A DNA stretch of 60,000 bases from Strigamia acuminata (taxonomy: Eukaryota > Arthropoda > Chilopoda > Geophilomorpha > Linotaeniidae), in contig OX442314.1 of NCBI GenBank assembly GCA_949358305.1, forward strand, positions 65,173,369-65,233,368, in the 5' to 3' direction. The notes under the pieces were generated by a model, which searched no databases, had not been told where the DNA came from, and saw only the letters and a program-made list of their open reading frames with translations. The first letter of the stretch is position 1; every line of letters starts with the position of its first letter. The position numbers and the translations under genes are program-made. Positions 32,238 through 43,789 of this stretch are shown here, in pieces.

Positions 32238-35200
32238 TCGCAGTTGACTTAGCACAAACACCAATGTCTCTAAATGTTCAGAAATAGTGTTTAAACCTTA
32301 GTAGAAGGCTCCAATGTAAGTTTTAGAAACATCCAACCAATGATTTGGGAGAATAGACTTTTGATCTCATCACAGTTGACTTAGCACAAACACCACAAGA
32401 CCAATGTCTCTGAATGTTCAGAAATAGTGTTTAAACCTTAGTAGAAGGCTCCAATGTAAGTTTTAGAAACATCCAACCAATGATTTGGGAGAATAGACTT
32501 TTGATCTCATCACAGTTGACTTAGCACAAACACCACAAGTCCAATGTCTCTGAATGTTCAGAAATGGTGTTTAAACCTTAGTAGAAGGCTCCAATGTAAG
32601 TTTTAGAAACATTCAACCATTGATTTAGGAGAATAGACTTTTGATCTCATCACAGTTGACTTAGCACAAACACCACAAGACCAATGTCTCTGAATGTTCA
32701 GAAATAGTGTTTAAACCTTAGTAGAAGGCTCCAATGTAAGTTTTAGAAACATCCAACCAATGATTTGGGAGAATAGACTTTTGATCTCATCACAGTTGAC
32801 TTAGCACAAACACCACAAGACCAATGTCTCTGAATGTTCAGAAATAGTGTTTAAACCTTAGTAGAAGGCTCCAATGTAAGTTTTAGAGACATCCAACCAA
32901 TGATTTGGGAGAATAGACTTTTGATCTAATCACAGTTGACTTAGCACAAACACCACAAGACCAATGTCTCTGAATGTTCAGAAATAGTGTTTAAACCTTA
33001 GTAGAAGGCTCCAATGTAAATTTTAGAAACATCCAACCAATGATTTGGGAGAATAGACTTTTGATCTCATCACAGTTGACTTAGCACAAACACCACAAGT
33101 CCAATGTCTCTGAATGTTCAGAAATAGTGTTTAAACCTTAGTAGAAGGCTCCAATGTAAGTTTTAGAAACATTCAACCATTGATTTAGGAGAATAGACTT
33201 TTGATCTCATCACAGTTGACTTAGCACAAACACCACAAGACCAATGTCTCTGAATGTTCAGAAATAGTGTTTAAACCTTAGTAGAAGGCTCCAATGTAAA
33301 TTTTAGAAACATCCAACCAATGATTTGGGAGAATAGACTTTTGATCTCATCACAGTTGACTTAGCACAAACACCACAAGACTAATGTCTCTGAATGTTCA
33401 GAAATAGTGTTTAAACCTTAGTAGAAGGCTCCAATGTAAGTTTTAGAGACATCCAACCAATGATTTGGGAGAATAGACTTTTGATCTAATCACAGTTGAC
33501 TTAGCACAAACACCACAAGACCAATGTCTCTGAATGTTCAGAAATAGTGTTTAAACCTTAGTAGAAGGCTCCAATGTAAGTTTTAGAAACATCCAACCAA
33601 TGATTTGGGAGAATAGACTTTTGATCTCATCACAGTTGACTTAGCACAAACACCACAAGACCAATGTCTCTGAATGTTCAGAAATAGTGTTTAAACCTTA
33701 GTAGAAGGCTTCAATGTAAGTTTTAGAAACATCCAACCAATGATTTGGGAGAATAGACTTTTGATCTCATCACAGTTGACTTAGCAGAAACACCACAAGT
33801 CCAATGTCTCTGAATGTTCAGAAATAGTGTTTAAACCTTAGTAGAAGGCTCCAATGTAAGTTTTAGAAACATTCAACCATTGATTTAGAAGAATAGACTT
33901 TTGATCTCATCACAGTTGACTTAGCACAAACACCACAAGACCAATGTCTCTGAATGTTCAGAAATAGTGTTTAAACCTTAGTAGAAGGCTCCAATGTAAG
34001 TTTTAGAAACATCCAACCAATGATTTGGGAGAATAGACTTTTGATCTCATCACAGTTGACTTAGCACAAACACCACAAGTCCAATGTGTCTGAATGTTTA
34101 TAAATAGTGTTTAAACCTTTGTAGAAGCCTTAAATGTAAGTTTTAGCAACACCCAAGCAATAAATTTTGAAAAAAAAATTTTGAGCTCATTTCAGATCGC
34201 AGTTGACTTAGCACAAACACCAATGTCTCTGAATGTTCAGAAATAGTGTTTAAACCTTAGTAGAAGGCTCCAATGTAAGTTTTAGAAACATCCAACCAAT
34301 GATTTGGGAGAATAGACTTTTGATCTCATCACAGTTGACTTAGCACAAACACCACAAGTCCAATGTCTCTGAATGTTCAGAAATAGTGTTTAAACCTTAG
34401 TAGAAGGCTCCAATGTAAGTTTTAGAAACATCCAACCAATGATTTGGGAGAATAGACTTTTGATCTCATCACAGTTGACTTAGCACAAACACCACAAGTC
34501 CAATGTCTCTGAATGTTCAGAAATAGTGTTTAAACCTTAGTAGAAGGCTCCAATGTAAGTTTTAGAAACATTCAACCATTGATTTAGGAGAATAGACTTT
34601 TGATCTCATCACAGTTGACTTAGCACAAACACCACAAGACCAATGTCTCTGAATGTTCAGAAATAGTGTTTAAACCTTAGTAGAAGGCTCCAATGTAAGT
34701 TTTAGAAACATCCAACCAATGATTTGGGAGAATAGACTTTTGATCTCATCACAGTTGACTTAGCACAAACACCACAAGACCAATGTCTCTGAATGTTCAG
34801 AAATAGTGTTTAAACCTTAGTAGAAGGCTCCAATGTAAGTTTTAGAGACATCCAACCAATGATTTGGGAGAATAGACTTTTGATCTAATCACAGTTGACT
34901 TAGCACAAACACCACAAGACCAATGTCTCTGAATGTTCAGAAATAGTGTTTAAACCTTAGTAGAAGGCTCCAATGTAAGTTTTAGAAACATCCAACCAAT
35001 GATTTGGGAGAATAGACTTTTGATCTCATCACAGTTGACTTAGCACAAACACCACAAGACCAATGTCTCTGAATGTTCAGAAATAGTGTTTAAACCTTAG
35101 TAGAAGGCTCCAATGTAAGTTTTAGAAACATCCAACCAATGATTTGGGAGGATAGACTTTTGATCTCATCACAGTTGACTTAGCAGAAACACCACAAGTC

Positions 35201-38119
35201 CAATGTCTCTGAATGTTCAGGAATAGTGTTTAAACCTTAGTAGAAGGCTCCAATGTAAGTTTTAGAAACATTCAACCATTGATTTAGGAGAATAGACTTT
35301 TGATCTCATCACAGTTGACTTAGCACAAACACCACAAGACCAATGTCTGTGAATGTTCAGAAATAGTGTTTAAACCTTAGTAGAAGGCTCCAATGTAAGT
35401 TTTAGAAACATCCAATCAATGATTTGGGAGAATAGACTTTTGATCTAATCACAGTTGACTTAGCACAAACACCACAAGACCAATGTCTCTGAATGTTCAG
35501 AAATAGTGTTTAAACCTTAGTAGAAGGCTCCAATGTAAGTTTTAGAAACATCCAACCAATGATTTGGGAGAATAGACTTTTGATCTCATCACAGTTGACT
35601 TAGCACAAACACCACAAGTCCAATGTCTCTGAATGTTCAGAAATAGTGTTTAAACCTTAGTAGAAGCCTTCAATATAAGTTTTAGAAACATTCAACCAAT
35701 GATTTAGGAGAATAGACTTTTGATCTCATCACAGTTGACTTAGCACAAACACCACAAGACCAATGTCTCTGAATGTTCAGAAATAGTGTTTAAACCTTAG
35801 TAGAAGGCTCCAATGTAAGTTTTAGAAACATCCAACCAATGATTTGGGAGAATAGACTTTTGATCTCATCACAGTTGACTTAGAACAAACACCACAAGAC
35901 CAATGTCTCTGAATGTTCAGAAATAGTGTTTAAACCTTAGTAGAAGGCTCCAATGTAAGTTTTAGAAACATCCAACCAATGATTTGGGAGAATAGACTTT
36001 TGATCTCATCACAGTTGACTTAGAACAAACACCACAAGACCAATGTCTCTGAATGTTCAGAAATAGTGTTTAAACCTTAGTAGAAGGCTCCAATGTAAGT
36101 TTTAGAAACATCCAACCAATGATTTGGGAGAATAGACTTTTGATCTAATCACAGTTGACTTAGCACAAACACCTCAAGACCAATGTCTCTGAATGTTCAG
36201 AAATAGTGTTTAAACCTTAGTAGAAGGCTCCAATGTAAGTTTTAGAAACATCCAACCAATGATTTGGGAGAATAGACTTTTGATCTCATCACAGTTGACT
36301 TAGCACAAACACCACAAGACCAATGTCTCTGAATGTTCAAAAATAGTGTTTAAACCTTAGTAGAAGGCTCCAATGTAAGTTTTAGAAACATTCAACCAAT
36401 GATTTAGGAGAATAGACTTTTGATCTCATCACAGTTGACTTAGCACAAACACCACAAGACCAATGTCTCTGAATGTTCAGAATTAGTGTTTAAACCTTAG
36501 TAGAAAGCTCCAATGTAAGTTTTAGAAACATCCAACCAATGATTTGGGAGAATAAACTTTTGATCTCATCACAGTTGACTTAGAACAAACATCACAAGTC
36601 CAATGTCTCTGAATGTTCAGAAATAGTGTTTAAACCTTAGTAGAAGCCTTCAATATAAGTTTTAGCAACACCCAAGCAATAAATTTTGAAAAAAAAATTT
36701 TGAGTTCATTTCACATCGCAGTTGACTTAGCACAAACACCACAAGACCAATGTCTCTGAATGTTCAAAAATAGTGTTTAAACCTTAGTAGAAGGCTCCAA
36801 TGTAAGTTTTAGAAACATTCAACCAATGATTTAGGAGAATAGACTTTTGATCTCATCACAGTTGACTTAGCACAAACACCACAAGACCAATGTCTCTGAA
36901 TGTTCAGAATTAGTGTTTAAACCTTAGTAGAAAGCTCCAATGTAAGTTTTAGAAACATCCAACCAATGATTTGGGAGAATAGACTTTTGATCTCATCACA
37001 GTTGACTTAGAACAAACACCACAAGACCAATGTCTCTGAATGTTCAGAAATAGTGTTTAAACCTTAGTAGAAGGCTCCAATGTAAGTTTTAGAAACATTC
37101 AACCAATGATTTAGAAGAATAGACTTTTGATCTCATCACAGTTGACTTAGAACAAACACCACAAGACCAATGTCTCTGAATGTTCAGAAATAGTGTTTAA
37201 ACCTTAGTAGAAGGCTCCAATGTAAGTTTTAGAAACATCCAACCAATGATTTGGGAGAATAGACTTTTGATCTCATCACAGTTGACTTAGCACAAACACC
37301 ACAAGACCAATGTCTCTGAATGTTCAAAAATAGTGTTTAAACCTTAGTAGAAGGCTCCAATGTAAGTTTTAGAAACATTCAACCAATGATTTAGGAGAAT
37401 AGACTTTTGATCTCATCACAGTTGACTTAGCACAAACACCACAAGACCAATGTCTCTGAATGTTCAGAATTAGTGTTTAAACCTTAGTAGAAAGCTCCAA
37501 TGTAAGTTTTAGAAACATCCAACCAATGATTTGGGAGAATAAACTTTTGATCTCATCACAGTTGACTTAGAACAAACATCACAAGTCCAATGTCTCTGAA
37601 TGTTCAGAAATAGTGTTTAAACCTTAGTAGAAGCCTTCAATATAAGTTTTAGCAACACCCAAGCAATAAATTTTGAAAAAAAAATTTTGAGTTCATTTCA
37701 CATCGCAGTTGACTTAGCACAAACACCACAAGACCAATGTCTCTGAATGTTCAAAAATAGTGTTTAAACCTTAGTAGAAGGCTCCAATGTAAGTTTTAGA
37801 AACATTCAACCAATGATTTAGGAGAATAGACTTTTGATCTCATCACAGTTGACTTAGCACAAACACCACAAGACCAATGTCTCTGAATGTTCAGAATTAG
37901 TGTTTAAACCTTAGTAGAAAGCTCCAATGTAAGTTTTAGAAACATCCAACCAATGATTTGGGAGAATAGACTTTTGATCTCATCACAGTTGACTTAGAAC
38001 AAACACCACAAGACCAATGTCTCTGAATGTTCAGAAATAGTGTTTAAACCTTAGTAGAAGGCTCCAATGTAAGTTTTAGAAACATCCAACCAATGATTTG
38101 GGAGAATAGACTTTGATCT
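32238..38119 (+). repeat. 140-bp satellite array, block 3 (B and C monomers)
   Basis: The array resumes after element 2 within the same C-type monomer and keeps plus orientation to the inversion point. B-type monomers dominate. Rare variants shared with block 2 (GACTAATGTC at 21223 and 33380; CAGAAACACC near 21627 and 33786) show that 32246-34200 is a close copy of 20100-22060. With element 2 removed, the C-monomer spacing across the insertion is 1959 bp, the same as an earlier interval. From about 35880 a variant with TTAGAACAAACACC appears and a roughly 970-bp unit repeats to about 37700. Confidence 0.93.
38113..38119. other. Satellite orientation switch with 7-bp microhomology
   Basis: A plus-orientation monomer stops after AGAATAGACT and minus-orientation satellite starts with TTGATCTTGTGGTG. 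The 7 bases TTGATCT fit both orientations, so the join is ambiguous within them. Left of the join monomers are B-type; right of it they are A-type, so this is not the centre of a simple mirror palindrome. Confidence 0.9.
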
Positions 38120-38570
38120 TGTGGTGTTTGTGCTAAGTCAACTGTGATGAGATCAAAAGTCTATTCTCCCAAATCATTGCTTAGATGTTGCTAAAACTTG
38201 CATTGAAGGCTTCTACTAAGGTTTAAACACTATTTCTGAACATTCAGAGACATTGATCTTGTGGTGTTTGTGCTAAGTCAACTGTGATGAGATCAAAAGT
38301 GTATTCTCCCAAAATCATTGCTTGGATGTTGCTAAAACTTATATTGAAGGCTTCTACTAAGGTTTAAACACTATTTCTGAACATTCAGAGACATTGATCT
38401 TGTGGTGTTTGTGCTAAGTCAACTGTGATGAGATCAAAAGTCTATTCTCCCAAATCGTTGCTAGGATGTTGCTAAAACTTGCATTGAAGGTTTCTAGTAA
38501 GGTTTAAACACTATATCTGAACATTCTGAGACATTGGACTTGTGGTGTTTGTGCCAAGTCAACTGTGATG
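38113..38570 (-). repeat. 140-bp satellite array, block 4 (inverted, A-type)
   Basis: About three A-type monomers in minus orientation between the orientation switch and element 3. The last four bases, GATG, are the left target duplication of element 3. Confidence 0.93.
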
Positions 38571-39342
38571 TGTTGCGAGCACGCGCAACATGGATTTTTG
38601 CTATCGCAATAGCGGATTTGCTTTGATTAATCATTAATTTAAGTTTGTGTTTAGTTAATAGTGCAGCTTAAGTTTTGGCTAAAGGTTAAATGAATTTCGT
38701 GTAGTTTGTGACGTGTGAGTGGTGAATTACCTGATTTAAGCTGTCTTTCTTAAGGTAATCTTGCATATTTCTTTGATTCTTTGGAGTTTTACTGCTTGGA
38801 TTCGTCCAAAGAGTTGCTGTTGTTAGTTCCTAAGTTAGTTTATTTATTTGAAACACTTTGTCTTAATTTATTACGGTTTTGTGCCTTTTGTAATGATTTT
38901 ATACTCGAAACTGTGTATTTTCTTGTATACGCTTTATCATTTTGTCACTAGAGGGACAATTCGCCTCTTGCGAGCGATTGTTGCCACTCGTTGCTAAGAG
39001 CCGCTGCTCTAATTGTTGTAGGTTGCGCAGCAACTACACTGACTTGTTATATAGTTTTTCTAGTCCTAAGTAACGTTGATTTTCTCCTCTCTTATGTGTA
39101 ATGTTTTGATAGATTTTAACTTTACAATAAATTCGTTTTTGTGTGCTAACTTGAGCACAATAGTATTGAATTATCCCAACATGTTCAGCAGCTCACTTTA
39201 CAGGTTTCACATCAAGGTTTTTCCTGTAATGGACTTTCTTCTTTGGGATTCTTCACAAGTTCTGGTAAATAGGGTTATTTATTTTAACCATTTTCTAATG
39301 TCTTCTAGAGTGCAACACGGTCTTCAAGCACTGCTAGAAACA
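38571..39342 (+). repeat. Element 3 5' LTR
   Basis: 772 bp, begins TGTTGCGAGCACGCGCAACA, a 7-bp foldback (TGTTGCG with CGCAACA), and ends CTAGAAACA. It has a TATA-like TTATATAG at 39047-39054 and AATAAA at 39126-39131. It differs from the 3' LTR around 38766 (GCATATTTC against GCATCTTTTC), giving a 1-bp length difference. Confidence 0.95.
39047..39054 (+). promoter_or_regulatory. TATA-like box in element 3 LTR
   Basis: TTATATAG, 72 nt upstream of an AATAAA. A compact promoter plus polyA-signal arrangement is normal for LTRs, but the site is only a sequence match. Confidence 0.3.
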
Positions 39343-39346
39343 AAGT

Positions 39347-39371
39347 TGGTGCCGTTTTGCTTGACCAGGAT
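39347..39371 (+). promoter_or_regulatory. Primer-binding site, element 3 (split tRNA-His type)
   Basis: TGGTGCCG and TGACCAGGAT match the two halves of the element 1 site exactly but are separated by 7 extra bases (TTTTGCT). The site starts 4 nt after the LTR. Confidence 0.65.
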
Positions 39372-39403
39372 GCTAGCCAAGTGTCGTCAGGTTACCGTGA
39401 GTT

Positions 39404-39433
39404 CGAAAATGGGTGACATCGCCGCCATTTTCG
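39404..39433 (+). other. Leader hairpin, element 3
   Basis: CGAAAATGG (39404-39412) pairs perfectly with CCATTTTCG (39425-39433) around a 12-nt loop, shortly after the primer site. Its position is comparable to the hairpin of element 2. Confidence 0.55.
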
Positions 39434-39896
39434 GAAACAAGATCGGTAATTGCAGTGGAAGCTGCCAGCGCTTAGTGACGACAGACGCATCGTGTGAAGC
39501 CAGCGCATTCACAAGCGCAATGCGTGTGGCTGTCGGTCAAATCGAGAATTGCTGCTCGGGATGGCGAAATTCGTCTCAGATTCGCCCAGTACGAGTGCGT
39601 CGTATGGCGGAATGCAGCGACCACTTCGGGATCGTCGATGGAGAGAGTTTCGGCAAGATTTTCCAGGATTTCGTGTGCCCAGTTCGTTGGACAGTACGAG
39701 GCTGTGTCCACACAGACGTGCGCCGTCTCACAAGCGACGCGGTCAAGATTCCAGTCGAGTTGTTTCTTCAGCAGCAGAGCAAGTTCTCTCAGTTGTACTG
39801 GACAGTCCCGCCAAAAGATTCGTGCCGTCAGCGCACACAGAATGGTCACCGAGTTTGGAAGAGTCACTCTTCAAGCGTCAGTCGGCCGCCAGTTAT

Positions 39897-39910
39897 ACAC
39901 AACGCAATGT
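39897..39910 (+). promoter_or_regulatory. Shared 14-nt leader motif, element 3 copy
   Basis: ACACAACGCAATGT, 555 nt after the LTR. Its survival in an element with no evident proteins suggests a function as RNA or DNA rather than as code. Confidence 0.6.
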
Positions 39911-42900
39911 ACTAGAGTCGGCAATGAAGATTTCGTTTTTTGTCGATTATATTTTTTCTCGTTTTTATCAAATGTTAATTTTTAAGATTTTTGGGGGAAA
40001 TTGTGAGTGTTTGGGTTTTTAAAGGGGGTTAGCTTTCTAGAATGTTTAGGTGTCGTTTTGAGCTCGTGCGTAAGAAGTTACGCGACTTTCCCTGGTTTTT
40101 CTTAGCATGTTCGCGCCTTGGGGCGACAGTTTGCCCTGTCCGCAAGGGCCCTTTAAGTTCCCTACCTCAGTTTTTGCCCTCCTCGCTTACGGTTATGTTG
40201 TTAATGTCCTCGGTTCCTTGTTTAAGTGCCAAAGAATGGCTTGTACGAATTTATTGGTTTTATTTTTCTGGAATTAATTAGGGGGTCCTTTCCTTTGACT
40301 GCATGTACGCTTGTGCTTGTTAGTCGCTTATTCTTTGTTCACTCACGTTTTTGGTAAGAATTTTCGGTTTAGTATGTGAGAAGCAGAGCTACTTGTTTCC
40401 AAGTTTCCCCCTTTAATTTGAAATCGCCAATTTATTACGCATTAAGCTCTTTGATTTTGAGTTCTTAGTTCTCCCGGGTTCTTTCCCCAGTTACCGGTAG
40501 GTTTTTGGATTAGGAATATTGCCTGATTCTGCATGTTCTTGTGTGGAATGCTGGCGGTTCCTGGTCTTTACGTTTTTTGTATTCATTAATGTGTTTTGCT
40601 TGGGAATGTCGTTGCATTCGCTGCCCTTTGTAGTCTTGACCTGTTCTTTGGCGGTGCTAAGCCAATTAACTCTCGCCCTTAATTTATCAGTGTCTCTAGA
40701 TGTAGTAGGTCGGGGGTCAAGTTTCTTCGCAGCTGGGTGTGTGTGTGTTCGGGTGGAATGTAGACGATTCCTAATCTTTACGATTTAGCGTGTTCTTGTC
40801 TTGTCCAGTAAGATTTTCTTGGGGTCATTCGAGTTCCTCGTTGGTTCTGGTGTCGGACGCCTCTCCGGAACGAGAGAAGGCACACCCGTTTGTATTCGTG
40901 TATGGTAAAGTGTTTCCTGTTTTTAGAACGGGATTAGTTTCTTTGTTGCTCGTGTCTAGCAGAGAGCGCGCTGGCCCACGTGGTCAGTCGGTTCTTATCT
41001 GTCAGTCAATTTCTGTTCGGTTAGATTGTTATACGACTTGTTTGCAAGTGGGTTTGGATTTAGATAGGCGTGTGACTTCTGTCGGTGCTGGAAGTTTAGA
41101 GCAGCCGATCCGCACCGCCCACTGGGCAAGTCCAGTTTCTGTTGTTGACCGCTGCACCCAGTGTCTACCGCTGGTGATGTACGTTCTGCATTTTCGCTTT
41201 CTCTTCGTGGAAACGTCCGTAGCGTTTCATGAGTCTTCATTAGTGATTAGTCTCGCCTTTTATCGTTTAAAAAAGGGAGTTTAGTTATTCTAGTTCTTTG
41301 GGGCAACTTTAGAATTTGGACATTTTAGCTTATTCGTTTAGGAAATAGCTTGCTTGCTATTTTTGGGTTGTGGCTAGCTAGCGTGGCGTTAGGGTATAGG
41401 TACTTGTTTTGGATGGTCGTTTTTGCTGTGCACAGCAAGGACTGCCATTCGATGTGTTACAGAGGGCAGGTTTGCACTGCCATACTCTGTTAGATGTCGT
41501 GTCCGAGACAAAGTCCCTGCGCCTTTTGGCGGCCCCTATTTCTACGTTTGCTTCCCACGACTGAGTAGTTGTTGTTAGTCTTTCATCCCTAGCTCTGCAG
41601 TGAGGCAGACATGCACTAGGCAGGGAGCCCACTCTAGGATGGGTCGAAGGACGTGTGTGTGCGGCCTTCTTGGCGCCGGCACTCGGCAACACGTTTTAGT
41701 CATTGGACAACACGTGCTTTCAGTAGAGTGGCGATTTCTGGAAGTCGGCTTGCTGATCGACGATGTGGTCAATGGATAGGTGAGAGAGTCAATTGTCGAC
41801 TTGCAGTTGCTTACCGGTTCCAGTAATGCGGTTGGCAACTGGCAAGTCCTTGTGCTCATGTCTATGTGTGACGCCCCTCGCAATCAGGGACGTCAAGCAA
41901 CCCTCCCTCTTCTCTCGTTTCTCGGTTCAATCATATTGGTTCCGACTCGGGGTGGGCCAAGCGTTCATACGGTAGCCTCCTTATTGGAGCATGGGGTTTT
42001 AACTAGATCTAGTTTCTATTTCCCTCTCGGTTAAAGAAGTTTCAGTCTTCGTGGTAGTCTGCTCACAACAGGCTACACGGTGGCCCGAGTGCGGACGTGC
42101 AGTCCATCGGGTACCTCCTTGTTCAAGGCGCATTCGTAAAGCGCAGCTCGGTTGAAAGAAAGCCACCGGTTTTAATTTCTTTTCAACGACGTGATTAGTT
42201 TTCGTGCAGGAAGTGTAGCTTCGCTTTATTTGGTTGCAGTTGCACTGCTTCCAACGTTTTTCAGTATCGTTTGACACCTGTTGATCTTCAAAAAGAAGCA
42301 GGCCCCTTTTCTTTCTTTTCTCGTGGGGAGGAAATGGATTGATTATTTGGGTACGGACTTATTCCCTCTTCGAAAAAAAGCAGGAAGTTTAGTGTTTTGG
42401 AATTCTTGCTGGTTTTCACAGTTCCAGTTTGTTAGTTTCCCTTGTGAGGCCATACTTGGCCAATAGCTTTAGTGATAATATTGACGTTTTTGCCGATATT
42501 TATTTGCACGGAACGTGTTCGTTTTTTTTAGATAATTGAACCGTTTTTCTCTTATTAGTTAGATAAAGTTGTGGTCGATGGGTCAGTGTGCGCGTGTTTC
42601 ATTGTCACTGTGGACAAGAGGTCGCAGTTGGCTTGCACAGTCATCTGACTAAGTCTTTCCTTTTTTCTTTATTCTCTGCTCTTAGCGGTTTCGTGGGTTC
42701 ATGTCAAGTCAGGGTGCGGTCAACGCCTTTGCGTGGCAGTTGCTGTGAATGGTTCGCATTGCCTGAGCTTCATGCTTTCTCGTTCCCTTTTTCCTTCTTC
42801 TGGCGTGATCATGTTAGCTAGGTGGTCATGGCTTTGGGTAAGTGGTTAGTTAGTCACTCTTTGCGAAAGAGTGGTGCCTAGGTCTTGACGGCATTTTCTA

Positions 42901-43765
42901 GTTCTTCGTACGAATGCTGGGTGGTTGGTCAGACGATAGGTCTGGGTCAACGCATTCATTCCCTTATTTTGCATTTTTTCTTGTTTTCTAGAAAAGGGTC
43001 GTCTTTAATAGTTTAATAAGTTTGAGTTCGCAGCTCGTGTTTTCAGGCGGACGGAGGTTTCCGTGGTACGTTGCCACTTGAGCGCTGGCTCGAGAACAAC
43101 GAGGCGGTGAAGCCTGCCGTGTCTCAAGTTTGTTCCTTTTTTGCGTTCCAAGTTTCTTCTAGTCTTCATGCATGTCTTGTTCCTTGCGAGACCATGCTCG
43201 ATCAAGAGCTTTTGTGACAGTTTTCCTTCCTCTTTGACGAGGATTCTCGTTTTCTTGTTTTTAGCTTTCATTAGTTTAAGCGTCTGTCTACGGGTTGACA
43301 GACTGAGCTTTCTGAGAAGCTCCCGCAATGTTCTCACGTTGTTCCGGTTAGAAAACCCGTTCAGTCGGATTTTCTAAAGGTATTTTGTGTGTGTGCCACG
43401 TGTCTATTGGCGACGTCGTAGCCCCTCGGTGTCTGGACTAGGTCATCGTGGCACGGCCCTTCTCTTTCTTCTCTCGTGTTTTAAGTTTCTTTTAGTTTTT
43501 ATTGGTTGTTGTTAGGAAGTGCGCCGCAACGCAACTTCTCTTTTCTTTCGTCTCTCCGGTGTTTTTGGGCCGCGATCCGACTTCAATGCCCTTTGACCCT
43601 GGGACGCTCCTAGAGGTCTCGGATGTTTAGGTTACAGCTTTTTGCCTTCGTGTCTATGGTTTTGCCTTCGCAACTTTTACAAAGTCGAGCTTGGCTTCGA
43701 TACTTTTTCTTCCCGTTCTCTTGGTTTTGATGGGGAATTCCTTCAACGGTTTTCTGCCTTGCCTT

Positions 43766-43789
43766 CCCTTCTTCTTTGGCCGGCAACGC
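43766..43789 (+). promoter_or_regulatory. Element 3 3' internal end: pyrimidine-rich motif
   Basis: CCCTTCTTCTTTGGCCGGCA followed by ACGC abuts the 3' LTR. It shares the pyrimidine run and the GGCCGGCAA-like core with elements 1 and 2. Confidence 0.6.

Larger units (their letters stand above)
39343..43789 (+). other. Element 3 non-coding interior
   Basis: 4447 bp, T-rich on the plus strand, with many short overlapping open frames in several frames and both strands (the longest distinct ones 131-164 aa). None shows zinc knuckles, DPG, YMDD or integrase motifs. One 279-aa frame (39076-39915) begins inside the LTR and overlaps others open on both strands, so I do not call it. Two segments near 40540 and 40752 look like imperfect repeats sharing GTGGAATG and CTTTACG. 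A captured host sequence or structural RNA cannot be ruled out. Confidence 0.6.

Noticed and set aside
39076-39915. 279-aa ORF across element 3 LTR and leader
   Set aside because: It crosses the LTR and primer site and overlaps other long open frames on both strands, which points to a low stop-codon region. No domain is recognisable.
40790-41284. 164-aa ORF in the element 3 interior
   Set aside because: Nothing in it resembles a retroelement or host protein that I recognise, and similar-sized frames occur throughout this T-rich interior.
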